A stretch of DNA of 64,000 nt from DASSTJ01 sp035707965 (GTDB taxonomy: Bacteria > Actinomycetota > Actinomycetes > Actinomycetales > Angustibacteraceae): positions 5,701 to 69,700 of the forward strand of contig DASSTJ010000068.1 of assembly GCA_035707965.1 (NCBI GenBank). The letters run 5' to 3'. Positions within the stretch are counted from its first letter, which is position 1. The number at the start of each line of letters is the position of its first letter. The position numbers and the translations under genes were made by a program. Below the pieces are notes generated by a model. It was not told where the DNA came from. It did no database searches and worked only from the letters and a program-made list of their open reading frames with translations. Shown piece after piece: positions 54,469 through 63,511 of this stretch.

Positions 54469-56268
54469 ATGAGCGCCGGCCCCGGTGACCGCTGGCCGGA
54501 GCCGATCGAGGCGTACGGGCTGATCGGTGACACCCGGACCGCCGCCCTGGTGTCGGCCAACGGGTCGCTGGACTGGATGTGCCTGCCGCGGTTCGACGGC
54601 AAGCCGGTCTTCGGCCGTCTGGTCGGGGGCCGAGAGGCCGGGACGTTCCGGATGGGGCCGGCGGGTCCGGCCACTGTCGTGGACCGTCGTTACCGGGACG
54701 AGACCGCGACCCTCAGCACCACGTGGGCGGTCGACGGCGGCCGCCTCACGCTGACCGAGGGCATGCTCACCGAGGTCACCGGCCGTCTGCTGCCGTCGAC
54801 GGTGCTGGTCCGGCGACTGTCCTGCGAGGACGGCGAGTGCCGAGCCGTCGTCGAGCTCGACCCGCGCCTGGGTGAGCGCCGAGCGGCACCAACGGTCCGA
54901 CGGCGGGGCCGCACGGTGGTCTGCGACTGGGGCGCGCTGGCGGTGTCGGTGGACGTCGACCGCGACCTGTCGCTGCCGGTGGGTGGCTGCCTCGAGGTGA
55001 CCATGACGCCGGGGACCCCGCTGACGGTCGTGCTCACGGCGGCCGACCGGGAGCCGCTGGTGCACCTCGACCCGGCGGCAGCCTGGTCTCTCCTGCTCGA
55101 GGACGAGGAGCGATGGCGCACCTGGGCAGGTGGGATCCACGCGGACCTGCCGTGGCGCGACGTGGTGGTCCGCAGCCTGGTGACCTTGCGGCTGCTCACC
55201 TACTCGCCGTCCGGCGCTCCGGTCGCGGCACCCACGACGTCGTTGCCGGAGCACCTGGGCGGCATCCGCAACTGGGACTACCGGTACGCGTGGCCCCGGG
55301 ACGCGAGCATCGGGGTCGGTGCGTTCCTGGGCGTCGGGCGGCCGCACGAGGCGCACCGGTTCCTCCGGTGGTTGCTGCACGCCTGCCGCCTGGAGCGCCC
55401 GCAGCTGCCGGTGCTCCGCACGCTGCACGGACGTCGTCCGCCGCCCGAGCGCTCGTGGGCGGGCTGGCCGGGCTACGCCGACAGCGCCCCGGTGCGCGTC
55501 GGCAACGAGGCGGCGAACCAGCACCAGCTCGACGGGTACGGCTGGGTTCTGGACGCCGCGTGGCTGTTCGTGCGCGCCGGCCACCGGCTGGGCTCGGAGA
55601 CCTGGCGGGCGATGCGCGGCTACGCCGACCTGGTCGCGCGCCGGTGGAGCGAGCCGGACGCCGGCATCTGGGAGGTGCGCGGCGAACCGGTACGGCACGT
55701 GCACTCGGCCCTCATGGGATGGCTCGCGCTCGATCGGGCGCTGCGCATCGCGGAGAGCCACGGTGCACGGTCGTCGACCCGGCGCCGGTGGCAACAGGCG
55801 CGAGACGCGCTGGGGGCAGACGTGCGCGCGCACGGCTTCGACGAGACGCTCGGCAGCTACACGTCGGCCTTCGGGTCGTCCGACCTCGACGCGGCCGTCC
55901 TCGTGCTGCCCCTGCTCGGCGTGGACGACGACCCCGCGCGCCTGCGCGGGACCATCGACGCGATCCGCGCCCAGCTGGGTGCGGGAGGTCCGCTGCTGTA
56001 CCGGTACCGGCCGCAGACCGACGGACTGCCCGGCGTGGAGGGGGCCTTCTTGCCCTGCTCCTTCTGGCTCGTGCAGGCCCTCGCCGCCACCGGACGGCTC
56101 GAGGAGGCGCGGCTGCTCTTCGACGAGCTGGTCGAGCGGGCGACGCCGCTCGGTCTCTTCGCCGAGGAGATGGACCCGGAGACCGGCGCCCACCTCGGCA
56201 ACTTCCCGCAGGCCCTCACGCACGCTGCGCTCGTGCAGGCTGCGTTGTCGCTTCGTGATGCCGGCTGA
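54469..56268 (+). CDS. GH15 family glucoamylase/trehalase-like enzyme
   Basis: 599 residues from ATG 54469. N-terminal beta-sandwich (about 10-240, EAYGLIGDTRTAALVSANGSLDWMCLPRFD) and (alpha/alpha)6 catalytic domain (about 250-599). Family motifs: GGIRNWDYRYAWPRDAS, NEAANQHQLDGYGWVLDAAW and near the end FAEEMDPETGAHLGNFPQALTHAALVQAA with catalytic Glu residues. No signal peptide. Members hydrolyse alpha-1,4-glucans or trehalose; mycobacterial relatives are trehalases, so both activities are possible. Confidence 0.9.
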   Translation: MSAGPGDRWPEPIEAYGLIGDTRTAALVSANGSLDWMCLPRFDGKPVFGRLVGGREAGTFRMGPAGPATVVDRRYRDETATLSTTWAVDGGRLTLTEGMLTEVTGRLLPSTVLVRRLSCEDGECRAVVELDPRLGERRAAPTVRRRGRTVVCDWGALAVSVDVDRDLSLPVGGCLEVTMTPGTPLTVVLTAADREPLVHLDPAAAWSLLLEDEERWRTWAGGIHADLPWRDVVVRSLVTLRLLTYSPSGAPVAAPTTSLPEHLGGIRNWDYRYAWPRDASIGVGAFLGVGRPHEAHRFLRWLLHACRLERPQLPVLRTLHGRRPPPERSWAGWPGYADSAPVRVGNEAANQHQLDGYGWVLDAAWLFVRAGHRLGSETWRAMRGYADLVARRWSEPDAGIWEVRGEPVRHVHSALMGWLALDRALRIAESHGARSSTRRRWQQARDALGADVRAHGFDETLGSYTSAFGSSDLDAAVLVLPLLGVDDDPARLRGTIDAIRAQLGAGGPLLYRYRPQTDGLPGVEGAFLPCSFWLVQALAATGRLEEARLLFDELVERATPLGLFAEEMDPETGAHLGNFPQALTHAALVQAALSLRDAG

Positions 56269-56275
56269 GTCGCCG

Positions 56276-57556
56276 TCAGCGGCGTGCGTCCTGCGTGGCG
56301 ACGGCGGACACGGTGCGGCCGTAGCCGAGCGCGGCGAGCGCGTACAGCAGCGCCACGACGGCGAACACGGCCCGCGAGTAGCCGTCGCTCGGCAGCAGCA
56401 GCGCCGCGAACGCGGCCGCCACGACGAACGCCAGGTTGAACACCATGTCGTAGAACGAGAAGACCCGACCGCGGTAGTCGTCGTCCACGTACTCCTGCAC
56501 GATCGTGTCGACGCAGATCTTCGAGGACTGCGCGCAGATCCCGAGGAGGAGCGCGCCCGCCAGGGCGATCGGCACCTCGAACCTGGTGATGAAGACCGCC
56601 TCGACGACCGCTGCCAGGGCGTACGACCGCCAGATGACGCCGCCGGGACCCCACCGGTCCGCTGCCGGTGGCGTCAGCAGCGCGGCGAGACCGAAGCCGA
56701 CGGCCGAGGCACCGAATGCCAGGGCCAGCAGCGTCACGCCGGCGTCGACGTCCGACGGGTCGTTGAAGTAGTTGCGGCAGAGCAAGATCGTGGTGATCAC
56801 GGTGATGCCGTACGCGAACCTGTGCAGGCCCATGGCCCCCAGCGCGTTCCAGGCCGGACGACGCCCGTGCACGTGACGGGCACCGTCGATGATCGCCTGC
56901 AGGCCGTCGGCCGGCCGGGTCTCGACGTCCCGGTCCGGGCCCAGCTGTCCCGGTCGCAGCCGCAAGGTCAGCAGAGCGGACGTCGCGTAGCCGGCTGCAG
57001 CGAGGACGAGCAGCACCGCGTCGGTCCCGTCGCCGGCACCGAGAACCTCTCGGACCCCGTAGGCGATGCCGCCGCCGACGATCGCCATGATCGTGCCGCA
57101 GGTGGGCGAGACCGAGTTCGCCATCACGAGCTCGTCGTCGTCGACCACGTGCGGCAGGCTCGCGCCCAGGCCGGACAGGAAGAAGCGGTTGACCGACAGA
57201 CACCCCAGGGCAGCCGCGTAGAGCACCACCCCGACCACGTGCTGTGACACCAGCAGCGCGACGCCGAGCACCAGCGCCGTGCGCACCGCGTTGGCGGTCA
57301 GCAGCACCTGGCGCCGGCGCCACCGGTCGAGCAGCACGCCGGCGAACGGCCCGACGACGGTGTAGGGCAGCACTGAGACCGCGAAGGCGCCGGCTGCGGC
57401 GTGCGCGGTGGCCGCGCGCTCGGGCGAGAAGAAGACGAGGCTCGCCAGCGCGGCCTGGAAAGCGCCGTCGCTGCCCTGGGACGCGAGCCGCACCACGAAC
57501 AAGCGGCGGAAGCCCCGCCCGCGCAGGACGGTGCGCAGGTCGGAGACGAAGGGCAC
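56276..57556 (-). CDS. MFS transporter
   Basis: 426 residues from ATG 57556 with twelve predicted helices. N-terminal LFVVRLASQGSDGAFQAAL and the MFS loop motif VGPFAGVLLDRWRRRQVLL between helices 2 and 3. A second-half loop YVDDDYRGRVFSFYDMVFN is typical of the MFS_3/enterobactin-exporter-like class of actinobacteria. Substrate unknown. It is convergent with GH15 (7 nt gap) and downstream of ino1, from which it is separated by a hairpin terminator. Confidence 0.88.
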   Translation of the reverse strand: MPFVSDLRTVLRGRGFRRLFVVRLASQGSDGAFQAALASLVFFSPERAATAHAAAGAFAVSVLPYTVVGPFAGVLLDRWRRRQVLLTANAVRTALVLGVALLVSQHVVGVVLYAAALGCLSVNRFFLSGLGASLPHVVDDDELVMANSVSPTCGTIMAIVGGGIAYGVREVLGAGDGTDAVLLVLAAAGYATSALLTLRLRPGQLGPDRDVETRPADGLQAIIDGARHVHGRRPAWNALGAMGLHRFAYGITVITTILLCRNYFNDPSDVDAGVTLLALAFGASAVGFGLAALLTPPAADRWGPGGVIWRSYALAAVVEAVFITRFEVPIALAGALLLGICAQSSKICVDTIVQEYVDDDYRGRVFSFYDMVFNLAFVVAAAFAALLLPSDGYSRAVFAVVALLYALAALGYGRTVSAVATQDARR

Positions 57557-57586
57557 GCGCTCAGCGTAGGTGGCGCCGGGACGGGC

Positions 57587-57619
57587 GAGAGGCGCCCGAC
57601 CAACGGTCGGGCGCCTCTC
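57587..57619 (-). terminator. ino1 terminator hairpin
   Basis: A perfect 15-bp inverted repeat GAGAGGCGCCCGACC (57587-57601) with GGTCGGGCGCCTCTC (57605-57619) and a 3-nt loop lies 21 nt past the ino1 stop and 30 nt before the MFS start. It should end the ino1 transcript on the minus strand. No U tract. Confidence 0.78.
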
Positions 57620-57640
57620 GGGCCAGGCAGGGTCAGCGGG

Positions 57641-58720
57641 TCAGCGCTCGACCTCGCCGGCGATGAAGGCCTCGACGAGCGCGCGGCCCTCGGTGTCCTC
57701 GTGCTGCACCGGCGGGGACTTCATGAAGTAGGTCGCTGCCGAGAGGATCGGGCCACCGATGCCGCGGTCCTTGGCGATCTTCGCGGCGCGCACGGCGTCG
57801 ATGATGATGCCGGCCGAGTTCGGGGAGTCCCACACCTCGAGCTTGTACTCCAGGTTCAGCGGCACGTCGCCGAACGCACGACCCTCGAGCCGGACGTACG
57901 CCCACTTGCGGTCGTCGAGCCACTGCACGTAGTCCGACGGGCCGATGTGCACGTTCTTGGCGCCGAGGTCGTGCCCGAGGTTCGAGGTCACGGCCTGGGT
58001 CTTGGAGATCTTCTTGGACTCCAGGCGCTCGCGCTCGAGCATGTTCTTGAAGTCCATGTTGCCGCCGACGTTCAGCTGGTACGTGCGGTCGAGGATCACG
58101 CCGCGGTCCTCGAACAGGCGGGCCAGCACGCGGTGCGTGATGGTGGCGCCGACCTGGCTCTTGATGTCGTCACCGATGATCGGCACGCCCGCGTCGGTGA
58201 ACTTCTTGGCCCACACCGGGTCGGAGGCGATGAACACGGGCAGCGCGTTGACGAAGGCGACGCCCGCGTCGATCGCGCACTGCGCGTAGAACTTGTCGGC
58301 CTCCTCGGAACCCACCGGCAGGTAGGCGACGAGCACGTCGGCCTTCGTGTCCTTGAGCACCTGGACGACGTCCACCGGCTCGGCCTCGGACTCGTCGATG
58401 GTCTCTCGGTAGTACTTGCCGAGACCGTCGTAGGTCGGACCGCGCTGCACCATCACGCCGGTCGGCGGGATGTCGCAGAACTTGATGGTGTTGTTCTCGC
58501 TGGCCGACAGCGCGTCGGACAGGTCGAAGCCGACCTTCTTGGCGTCGACGTCGAACGCGGCGACGAACTCGATGTCCTTGACGTGGTAGTCGCCGAACTT
58601 CACGTGCATCAGGCCCGGAACGGATCCGTTCGGGTCGGCGTCCCGGTAGTAGTGCACGCCCTGGACGAGCGAGGCGGCGCAGTTGCCGGCGCCGACGATG
58701 GCGACCCGGACGGATCCCAT
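57641..58720 (-). CDS. ino1: inositol-3-phosphate synthase
   Basis: 359 residues from ATG 58720, with AAGGAG 6 nt upstream; an ATG at 58735 overlaps that site and is less likely. NAD-binding start GSVRVAIVGAGNCAASLVQGVHYY, catalytic region DDIKSQVGATITHRVLARLFEDRG and LNVGGNMDFKNML. Normal length for actinobacterial myo-inositol-phosphate synthases. It makes inositol phosphate from glucose 6-phosphate for mycothiol and phosphatidylinositol. The upstream gene padR is 88 nt away; GGACTG-CGCA-CAGTCC (58744-58759) could form a small leader hairpin. Confidence 0.96.
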   Translation of the reverse strand: MGSVRVAIVGAGNCAASLVQGVHYYRDADPNGSVPGLMHVKFGDYHVKDIEFVAAFDVDAKKVGFDLSDALSASENNTIKFCDIPPTGVMVQRGPTYDGLGKYYRETIDESEAEPVDVVQVLKDTKADVLVAYLPVGSEEADKFYAQCAIDAGVAFVNALPVFIASDPVWAKKFTDAGVPIIGDDIKSQVGATITHRVLARLFEDRGVILDRTYQLNVGGNMDFKNMLERERLESKKISKTQAVTSNLGHDLGAKNVHIGPSDYVQWLDDRKWAYVRLEGRAFGDVPLNLEYKLEVWDSPNSAGIIIDAVRAAKIAKDRGIGGPILSAATYFMKSPPVQHEDTEGRALVEAFIAGEVER

Positions 58721-58808
58721 GGGGTTCTCCTTCATCTGGTGGTGGACTGCGCACAGTCCTGGATCAGATCGGCTTCGCGGCCGTGCGGTCGCGGAGCCGG
58801 TGTCGCGG

Positions 58809-59399
58809 TCAGGTACGTGGGTCGGGCGGTGAGGCGCTCTCGTCGCCGGTCACGACAGCACCCTGGCGCTCCAGGTCGATGAGCTCGGCGAGCCAGCGGA
58901 CCTCCCGCTGCACCGACTCGAGCCCGTGCTGCTGCAGGGCGAGCGTGTACTGGTCGGCGCGCTCCCGGCCGCGGGCCATGCGCTGGCTCGCGCCGTCGAG
59001 GCGCTCCTCGAGCCGGCTCTTGCGTCCCTCCAGGATGCGCAGCCGGACGTCGCCGGCCGTGCGCGCGAAGAACGCGAACCGCACGCCGAAGCTCTCGTCC
59101 TCCCACGTGGTCGGACCAGCGTCCCTCACGAGGGTCTCGAAGTGCTCCTTGCCGGCGGCCGTCAGCTGGTACACGATCCGGCCCCGGCGGCTCGGGCGGC
59201 CGTCGCCGTCCGGGTCGGCCTCGCTGATCCAGCCGGCGTCGACCAGCTTCTTCAGCGCGGGGTAGAGGGTGCCGTAGCTGAGCGCCCGGAACGGCCCGAG
59301 CACGCCCGACAGCTGCTTGCGCAGCTCGTAGCCGTGCATGGGCGCGTCGTGCAGGATCCCCAGCACCGCGAGCGTGAGGACGTCGGACCGCGCGGCCAT
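58809..59399 (-). CDS. PadR-family transcriptional regulator
   Basis: 196 residues from ATG 59399. N-terminal winged helix (about 1-90): LTLAVLGILHDAPMHGYELRKQL and FRALSYGTLYPALKKLVDAGWI. C-terminal Vir_C-type helical dimerisation region, about 115-180. The neighbour ino1 and the class A PBP match SCO3899-3901 in Streptomyces. A palindromic site in the divergent region is a plausible self-operator. It is on the ino1 strand and may regulate it. Ligand unknown. Confidence 0.92.
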   Translation of the reverse strand: MAARSDVLTLAVLGILHDAPMHGYELRKQLSGVLGPFRALSYGTLYPALKKLVDAGWISEADPDGDGRPSRRGRIVYQLTAAGKEHFETLVRDAGPTTWEDESFGVRFAFFARTAGDVRLRILEGRKSRLEERLDGASQRMARGRERADQYTLALQQHGLESVQREVRWLAELIDLERQGAVVTGDESASPPDPRT

Positions 59400-59666
59400 G
59401 CGTCCTCCTCACGGGTGCGGGGGCGGGTGCACGACGCGGTCGCCGCGCCGGGTACGGTGACACCGGACCTGGTCAGTCCGATGTATCGAGCCGATATGTC
59501 GGAGAGTAGGCGCGAGGGCGGCACCGGCGCAAGTCCGCCACACGACTCTCACACCGCCGGACTGCGGCCCCGCAGCAGCGCACCCATACTTGGACGTGAG
59601 CTGTATCCCCGTGCGCCCACCGTGGCGTCCCCCGCCGGCCCCGAACGAACCGGAGACCCACGCCCC
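59400..59666. promoter_or_regulatory. padR / ponA divergent region with palindrome
   Basis: This 267-nt region has no other gene. ATGTATCGAGCCGATATGT (59481-59499) contains the inverted repeat TATCG-AGC-CGATA, an AT-richer spot in a GC-rich background and a candidate PadR operator. Reading frames of the downstream PBP extend through it in-frame, so a longer protein is formally possible, but no ribosome-binding site supports such a start. Confidence 0.5.
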
Positions 59667-61829
59667 GTGCGCCGCATCGTCGACTACCCACGCGCAGGCA
59701 AGAGCGGCTGGCGCCGGTTCGTCCCCTCCTGGCGACTCGTCCTCGGCACGGCGGCGACCGTCGTCCTGCTCGGCGTCATCGGCTTCTCGGCCCTCTACGC
59801 CAGCGTCGACGTGCCGGACCCCAACAAGCTCGTCACGGCGAACGCGTCGGTCGTGTACTGGGCTGACGGCAAGACCGAGCTCGGCCGGTTCGCCGAGGTG
59901 AACCGCGAGTCGGTGCCGCTGTCGCAGGTGCCGGAGCAGGTGCAGCACGCCGTGCTCTCCGCCGAGGACCGCAGCTTCTACACGAACATGGGCTTCTCGC
60001 CCAAGGGCATCGCCCGCGCTGTCTGGGTCAAGGCGACCGGCGGCGCGAAGCAGGGCGGCTCCACCATCACCCAGCAGTACGTCAAGAACTACTTCCTCAC
60101 GTCGAACCGCACGCTCACGCGCAAGGCCAAGGAGTTCGTCATCTCGTTGAAGGTGGAGCAGAAGGAGAGCAAGGACGAGATCCTTCAGAACTACCTCAAC
60201 ACCATCTACTTCGGCCGCGGCGCCTACGGCATCGAGACCGCCAGCCAGGCGTACTTCGGCACGTCGGCCGACAAGCTCACCGTGTCCGAGGGCGCGCTCA
60301 TGGCCGCGATCATCCGGTCGCCCGGCCTCTACGACCCGGTCGCCCACCCGCAGGCGGCGCAGGCCCGCTGGACGTACGTGCTCGACGGCATGGTCTCCCA
60401 GGGGTGGCTGACCCCCGCTGAGCGTGCGAAGCAGACGTTCCCCAAGGTGATCAAGCGCCGGTCGGACGACAGCCTCGGCGGCACCAACGGCTACCTGCTC
60501 GAGGCCGTCCGCCGCGAGGTCGAGGCGAAGACCGGGCTGACGGACGCCGACATCGACCGCGGCGGTCTGAAGATCGTCAGCACGTTCGACAAGCGCGTCC
60601 AGGCGGCCGCGGTCAAGGCCATGAAGGACGAGATGCCGACGAAGGACGCCAAGGGCGTCGGCGCAGGCCTGGTCTCGATCAAGCCGGGCGACGGCGCCGT
60701 CGTGGCGATGTACGGCGGGACGGACGCGGTGAAGCACCCGTACAACTCCGCCACCCAGGCGATCATGCAGGCTGGCTCGACGTTCAAGCCGTTCGCGCTC
60801 GCGGCGGCCCTGGAAGACGGCATCTCGCTGCGCTCGCGGTACGACGGCCACTCGCCGCAGACCTTCGACAACCACGGGCAGAGCTACAAGGTCTCCAACT
60901 ACGGCGGCGAGCAGTTCGGCACCATCGACCTCATCACCGCCACCGAGCACTCGGTCAACACCGTCTACGTCGGGCTGAACGAGCAGGTCGGGCCGGAGAA
61001 GTCCATGCAGGCGGCCATCGACGCCGGCTACCCGAAGGACACCAACGGCCTGCGGCCCACGCTCAGCAACGTGCTGGGCGCGGCCTCACCGCACGTGATC
61101 GACGTCGCCGAGGCCTACGCCACCTTCGCCGCGCAAGGCATGCACGCCGACCCCTACACCGTGCGCAGCGTCACCCTCGCCGACGGCTCGAAGGTCTACA
61201 CCGCCGACCCCAAGCCGAAGCGCGTCTTCAGCAAGGACGCCATGGCCGACCTCACGTACGCGCTGCAGCAGGTGGTCGAGCACGGCACCGGGTCCTACGC
61301 CGGCGCTCGGATCAACCGTCCGCTGGCCGGCAAGACCGGCACCGCGAACGACAACAAGGCAGCGTGGTTCGCCGGGTACGCGCCGCAGCTGGCCACGGCG
61401 GTCGGCATGTACAGAAACGACGCCAAGGGCAACCCCGTGAGCCTCAACGGTCTCGGTGGCGTCCACTCGGTCACCGGCTCCGCGTTCTCCCTTCCGATCT
61501 GGACCGCCTTCATGAAGGACGCGCTCGAAGGCACCAAGGTCGAGCGGTTCCCGGCACCCGTGTACGGCGGCACCGTCACCAACCCGTCACCGCCGCCGAC
61601 GACCGCGACGTCGTCCCCGACGACGACGAGCACGCCGACCAGCACGCCGTCGTCCACGCCGACCAGCACACCGTCGTCCACGCCGACCGGTGAGCCCACC
61701 CCGACGACGACTCCCTCCAGCACGCCGACCGGTGGCGGCGGCAACAAGGGCGGGGGTGGCGCCGGCGGGGGCCCAGGCAGCGGTGTCGTGAGCCCGCTCG
61801 CCACCGAAGCGCTCGGGCGTCCGCGATGA
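59667..61829 (+). CDS. ponA: class A penicillin-binding protein (bifunctional)
   Basis: 720 residues from GTG 59667 with GGAG 11 nt upstream. Transmembrane helix about 22-45. Transglycosylase domain with catalytic Glu100 in SAEDRSFYTNMGF, KQGGSTITQQYVKNYF and YLNTIYFGRGAYGIE. Transpeptidase motifs S371-T-F-K, S429-V-N and K556-T-G-T. The C-terminal 90 residues are Thr/Ser/Pro repeats followed by Gly-rich sequence. It polymerises and cross-links peptidoglycan. Position equals mycobacterial ponA1 before the GT87 gene and rpsF. Confidence 0.95.
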   Translation: MRRIVDYPRAGKSGWRRFVPSWRLVLGTAATVVLLGVIGFSALYASVDVPDPNKLVTANASVVYWADGKTELGRFAEVNRESVPLSQVPEQVQHAVLSAEDRSFYTNMGFSPKGIARAVWVKATGGAKQGGSTITQQYVKNYFLTSNRTLTRKAKEFVISLKVEQKESKDEILQNYLNTIYFGRGAYGIETASQAYFGTSADKLTVSEGALMAAIIRSPGLYDPVAHPQAAQARWTYVLDGMVSQGWLTPAERAKQTFPKVIKRRSDDSLGGTNGYLLEAVRREVEAKTGLTDADIDRGGLKIVSTFDKRVQAAAVKAMKDEMPTKDAKGVGAGLVSIKPGDGAVVAMYGGTDAVKHPYNSATQAIMQAGSTFKPFALAAALEDGISLRSRYDGHSPQTFDNHGQSYKVSNYGGEQFGTIDLITATEHSVNTVYVGLNEQVGPEKSMQAAIDAGYPKDTNGLRPTLSNVLGAASPHVIDVAEAYATFAAQGMHADPYTVRSVTLADGSKVYTADPKPKRVFSKDAMADLTYALQQVVEHGTGSYAGARINRPLAGKTGTANDNKAAWFAGYAPQLATAVGMYRNDAKGNPVSLNGLGGVHSVTGSAFSLPIWTAFMKDALEGTKVERFPAPVYGGTVTNPSPPPTTATSSPTTTSTPTSTPSSTPTSTPSSTPTGEPTPTTTPSSTPTGGGGNKGGGGAGGGPGSGVVSPLATEALGRPR
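61631..61688 (+). repeat. 24-bp tandem repeat in ponA tail
   Basis: Unit CACGCCGACCAGCACGCCGTCGTC at 61631-61654, repeated with one change at 61655-61678 and partially at 61679-61688. In frame (8 codons), it encodes STPTSTPS-type repeats of the extracellular tail, so repeat-number changes would keep the frame. Confidence 0.85.
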
Positions 61830-61836
61830 TCGACGC

Positions 61837-63261
61837 GTGACCCACAGCAGCTCGTTGCCGGTCGTCGCGCCCACCACCGAGGACCCGGTGGCGCGCCGGC
61901 TGTCCGCGGTCGTGGGTGGACCGGCCGGCGCGCGGCTCGCTGCGGTACAGCGTGGCTGGTGGACGGCCGCCCGCGTCCTCGTCGTGCTGGCCCTGGTGGT
62001 GGTCGCGCTCGGCGTGGTGCAGAAGCAGCACTGCCGCGCCGAGGGCTGGAGCACCCCGGACCAGTTCTTCCACGCCTGCTACAGCGACCTCCCGGCGATG
62101 TACCAGACGGCCGGGCTGCGCGACGGCACCATGCCGTACCTGCAGCAGGCGGACGGCGTGCACCTCGAGCAGCCGGTGCTCACCGGCACGGTGATGTGGG
62201 CGCTGGCCAAGGTCGTGCCGGGCGGCGGCCTTCTCGAGCAGACGCACTGGTACTTCGACGTGTCGACCCTGCTCATCGCGCTCCTCGTCGTCGCGCTCGT
62301 CCTGCTGACCGTCACGAGCGCCGGTCGCCGCCGTCCCTGGGACGCCGCCCTCGTCGCCCTCAGCCCGCTCCTCCTGCTGTCGGCACTGGTGTCGCTCGAC
62401 CTGCTGGGCGTCGTCCTGGCCGCTGGCGGCCTGCTGGCGTGGGGACGCCGCCGACCGGTGTGGGCCGGGCTGCTGCTGGGGCTGGGAATCACCGCGCGCA
62501 CCTACCCGGCCGTCCTGCTCGTCGTCCTCGCGCTGGTGGCACTGCGCACCGGCAGGTGGACGGAGTGGGTGCGCGCGGTCGCCGCCGCCCTCGCCACCGT
62601 GCTCGTGGTGCTCGTGCCCTGGGCCGTCGTCAACCTCGACGGCCTGCGTCCGGCGTACCGCAGCTGGCGCGACTCCACGGCCGGGTACGGGTCGGTGTGG
62701 CTGCTGCCGCAGACGTTGTTCGCCGAACCTCGGCCGCGCTGGGCACGTGCGCTGGGACTCGAGCCGCACGCGTTCTCGGCTGGCACGGTGACCGCGCTGG
62801 CGGTGACGGGGCTCGTCGTGGCGCTGGTCGTCGGGCTGCTCGTCACCCTCGCGCCGCCGCAGCGCCCGCGCGTGGCCCAGGTCGCGTTCGTCGTCCTGGC
62901 CGTCGTGGTGCTGACCGGCAAGTCGTGGCCGGTGCAGGCCTCGCTGTGGTTGCTGCCCCTGGCTGCGCTGGCGCGGCCTCGCTGGCGCGACCACCTGATC
63001 TGGGCGGGGGCGGAGGCCTCGTACTTCGTGGCGGTGTGGCTGTTCATCGCGGCGTCGAGCAACCCGGACCGCGCCCTTCCGGCACCCTGGTACGGCGCGA
63101 TCCTGCTCGTCCGCGTGGCGGCCCTGCTCTGGCTGGTCGGCGTCGTGATCCGCGACATGTGGCATCCCGACCGCGACCCGGTGCGGGCGACGGGGGACGA
63201 CGACCCGCTGGCCGGCCCCTTCGAGGGGGCCGACGACGCCGTGGTGGTGCGGTTCGTCTGA
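61837..63261 (+). CDS. GT87-like polyprenol-phosphate-dependent membrane glycosyltransferase
   Basis: 474 residues from GTG 61837, 7 nt after ponA. About eleven hydrophobic helices; early external loop with two Cys (QKQHCRAEGWSTPDQFFHACYSDL) and an acidic motif at the first loop. ARTYPAVLLVVLALVALRTGRWTEWVRAV is the GT-C/GT87-type segment, as in mannosyltransferases of the PimE/AftB kind. It corresponds to Rv0051 in the order ponA1-Rv0051-rpsF. Donor and acceptor are unknown. Confidence 0.85.
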   Translation: MTHSSSLPVVAPTTEDPVARRLSAVVGGPAGARLAAVQRGWWTAARVLVVLALVVVALGVVQKQHCRAEGWSTPDQFFHACYSDLPAMYQTAGLRDGTMPYLQQADGVHLEQPVLTGTVMWALAKVVPGGGLLEQTHWYFDVSTLLIALLVVALVLLTVTSAGRRRPWDAALVALSPLLLLSALVSLDLLGVVLAAGGLLAWGRRRPVWAGLLLGLGITARTYPAVLLVVLALVALRTGRWTEWVRAVAAALATVLVVLVPWAVVNLDGLRPAYRSWRDSTAGYGSVWLLPQTLFAEPRPRWARALGLEPHAFSAGTVTALAVTGLVVALVVGLLVTLAPPQRPRVAQVAFVVLAVVVLTGKSWPVQASLWLLPLAALARPRWRDHLIWAGAEASYFVAVWLFIAASSNPDRALPAPWYGAILLVRVAALLWLVGVVIRDMWHPDRDPVRATGDDDPLAGPFEGADDAVVVRFV

Positions 63262-63268
63262 CCAGCTC

Positions 63269-63328
63269 GTTGAGTGATGCGCTCTGGCGCAACGCGCCCG
63301 CGTGTCGCGCCAGGCTGCATCACTCAAC
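63269..63328. repeat. third copy of the palindromic repeat, probable terminator
   Basis: Perfect 12-bp inverted arms GTTGAGTGATGC (63269-63280) and GCATCACTCAAC (63317-63328) enclose CTGGCGC...GCGCCAG. The inner 48 bp (63275-63322) align without gaps to the element at 53693-53740, with about 75 percent identity. Eight nt after the GT87 stop, so it can act as its terminator. Confidence 0.8.
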
Positions 63329-63356
63329 CCATGGGCTGGGCGCCTGTGGACGGCGA

Positions 63357-63385
63357 TTGGCTGGCGGTCGCCGCTCACCTGTACT
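63357..63385 (+). promoter_or_regulatory. rpsF promoter (predicted)
   Basis: TTGGCT at 63357-63362 and TGTACT at 63380-63385 separated by 17 nt form a good sigma-A-type -35/-10 pair, about 130 nt upstream of rpsF and downstream of the hairpin repeat. Confidence 0.5.
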
Positions 63386-63462
63386 CTCGTGCATGTCGTC
63401 GCAGCTCCCGACTCGGTGGATCCGGCCCGGGGTGCCGCGACGAGCGACGTATCAGCCCTCCT

Positions 63463-63481
63463 GTCACGGAGAGACCGTGAC
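63463..63481 (+). promoter_or_regulatory. hairpin in rpsF leader
   Basis: GTCACGG-AGAGA-CCGTGAC forms a 7-bp stem with a 5-nt loop about 30 nt upstream of the rpsF ATG, just before the GAGGAGG ribosome-binding site. It may be part of an S6:S18 autoregulatory leader; this is a guess based on position. Confidence 0.35.
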
Positions 63482-63511
63482 CGCTTGAGTCCAGAGGAGG
63501 TGGGTTTCCGC

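Noticed and set aside
54416..54472. 18-codon frame (MSGEPECGG...) between the membrane protein and GH15 genes
   Set aside because: It overlaps the previous stop and ends at the GH15 ATG, so it may be translated in a coupled way, but it has no ribosome-binding site of its own and is too short to support.
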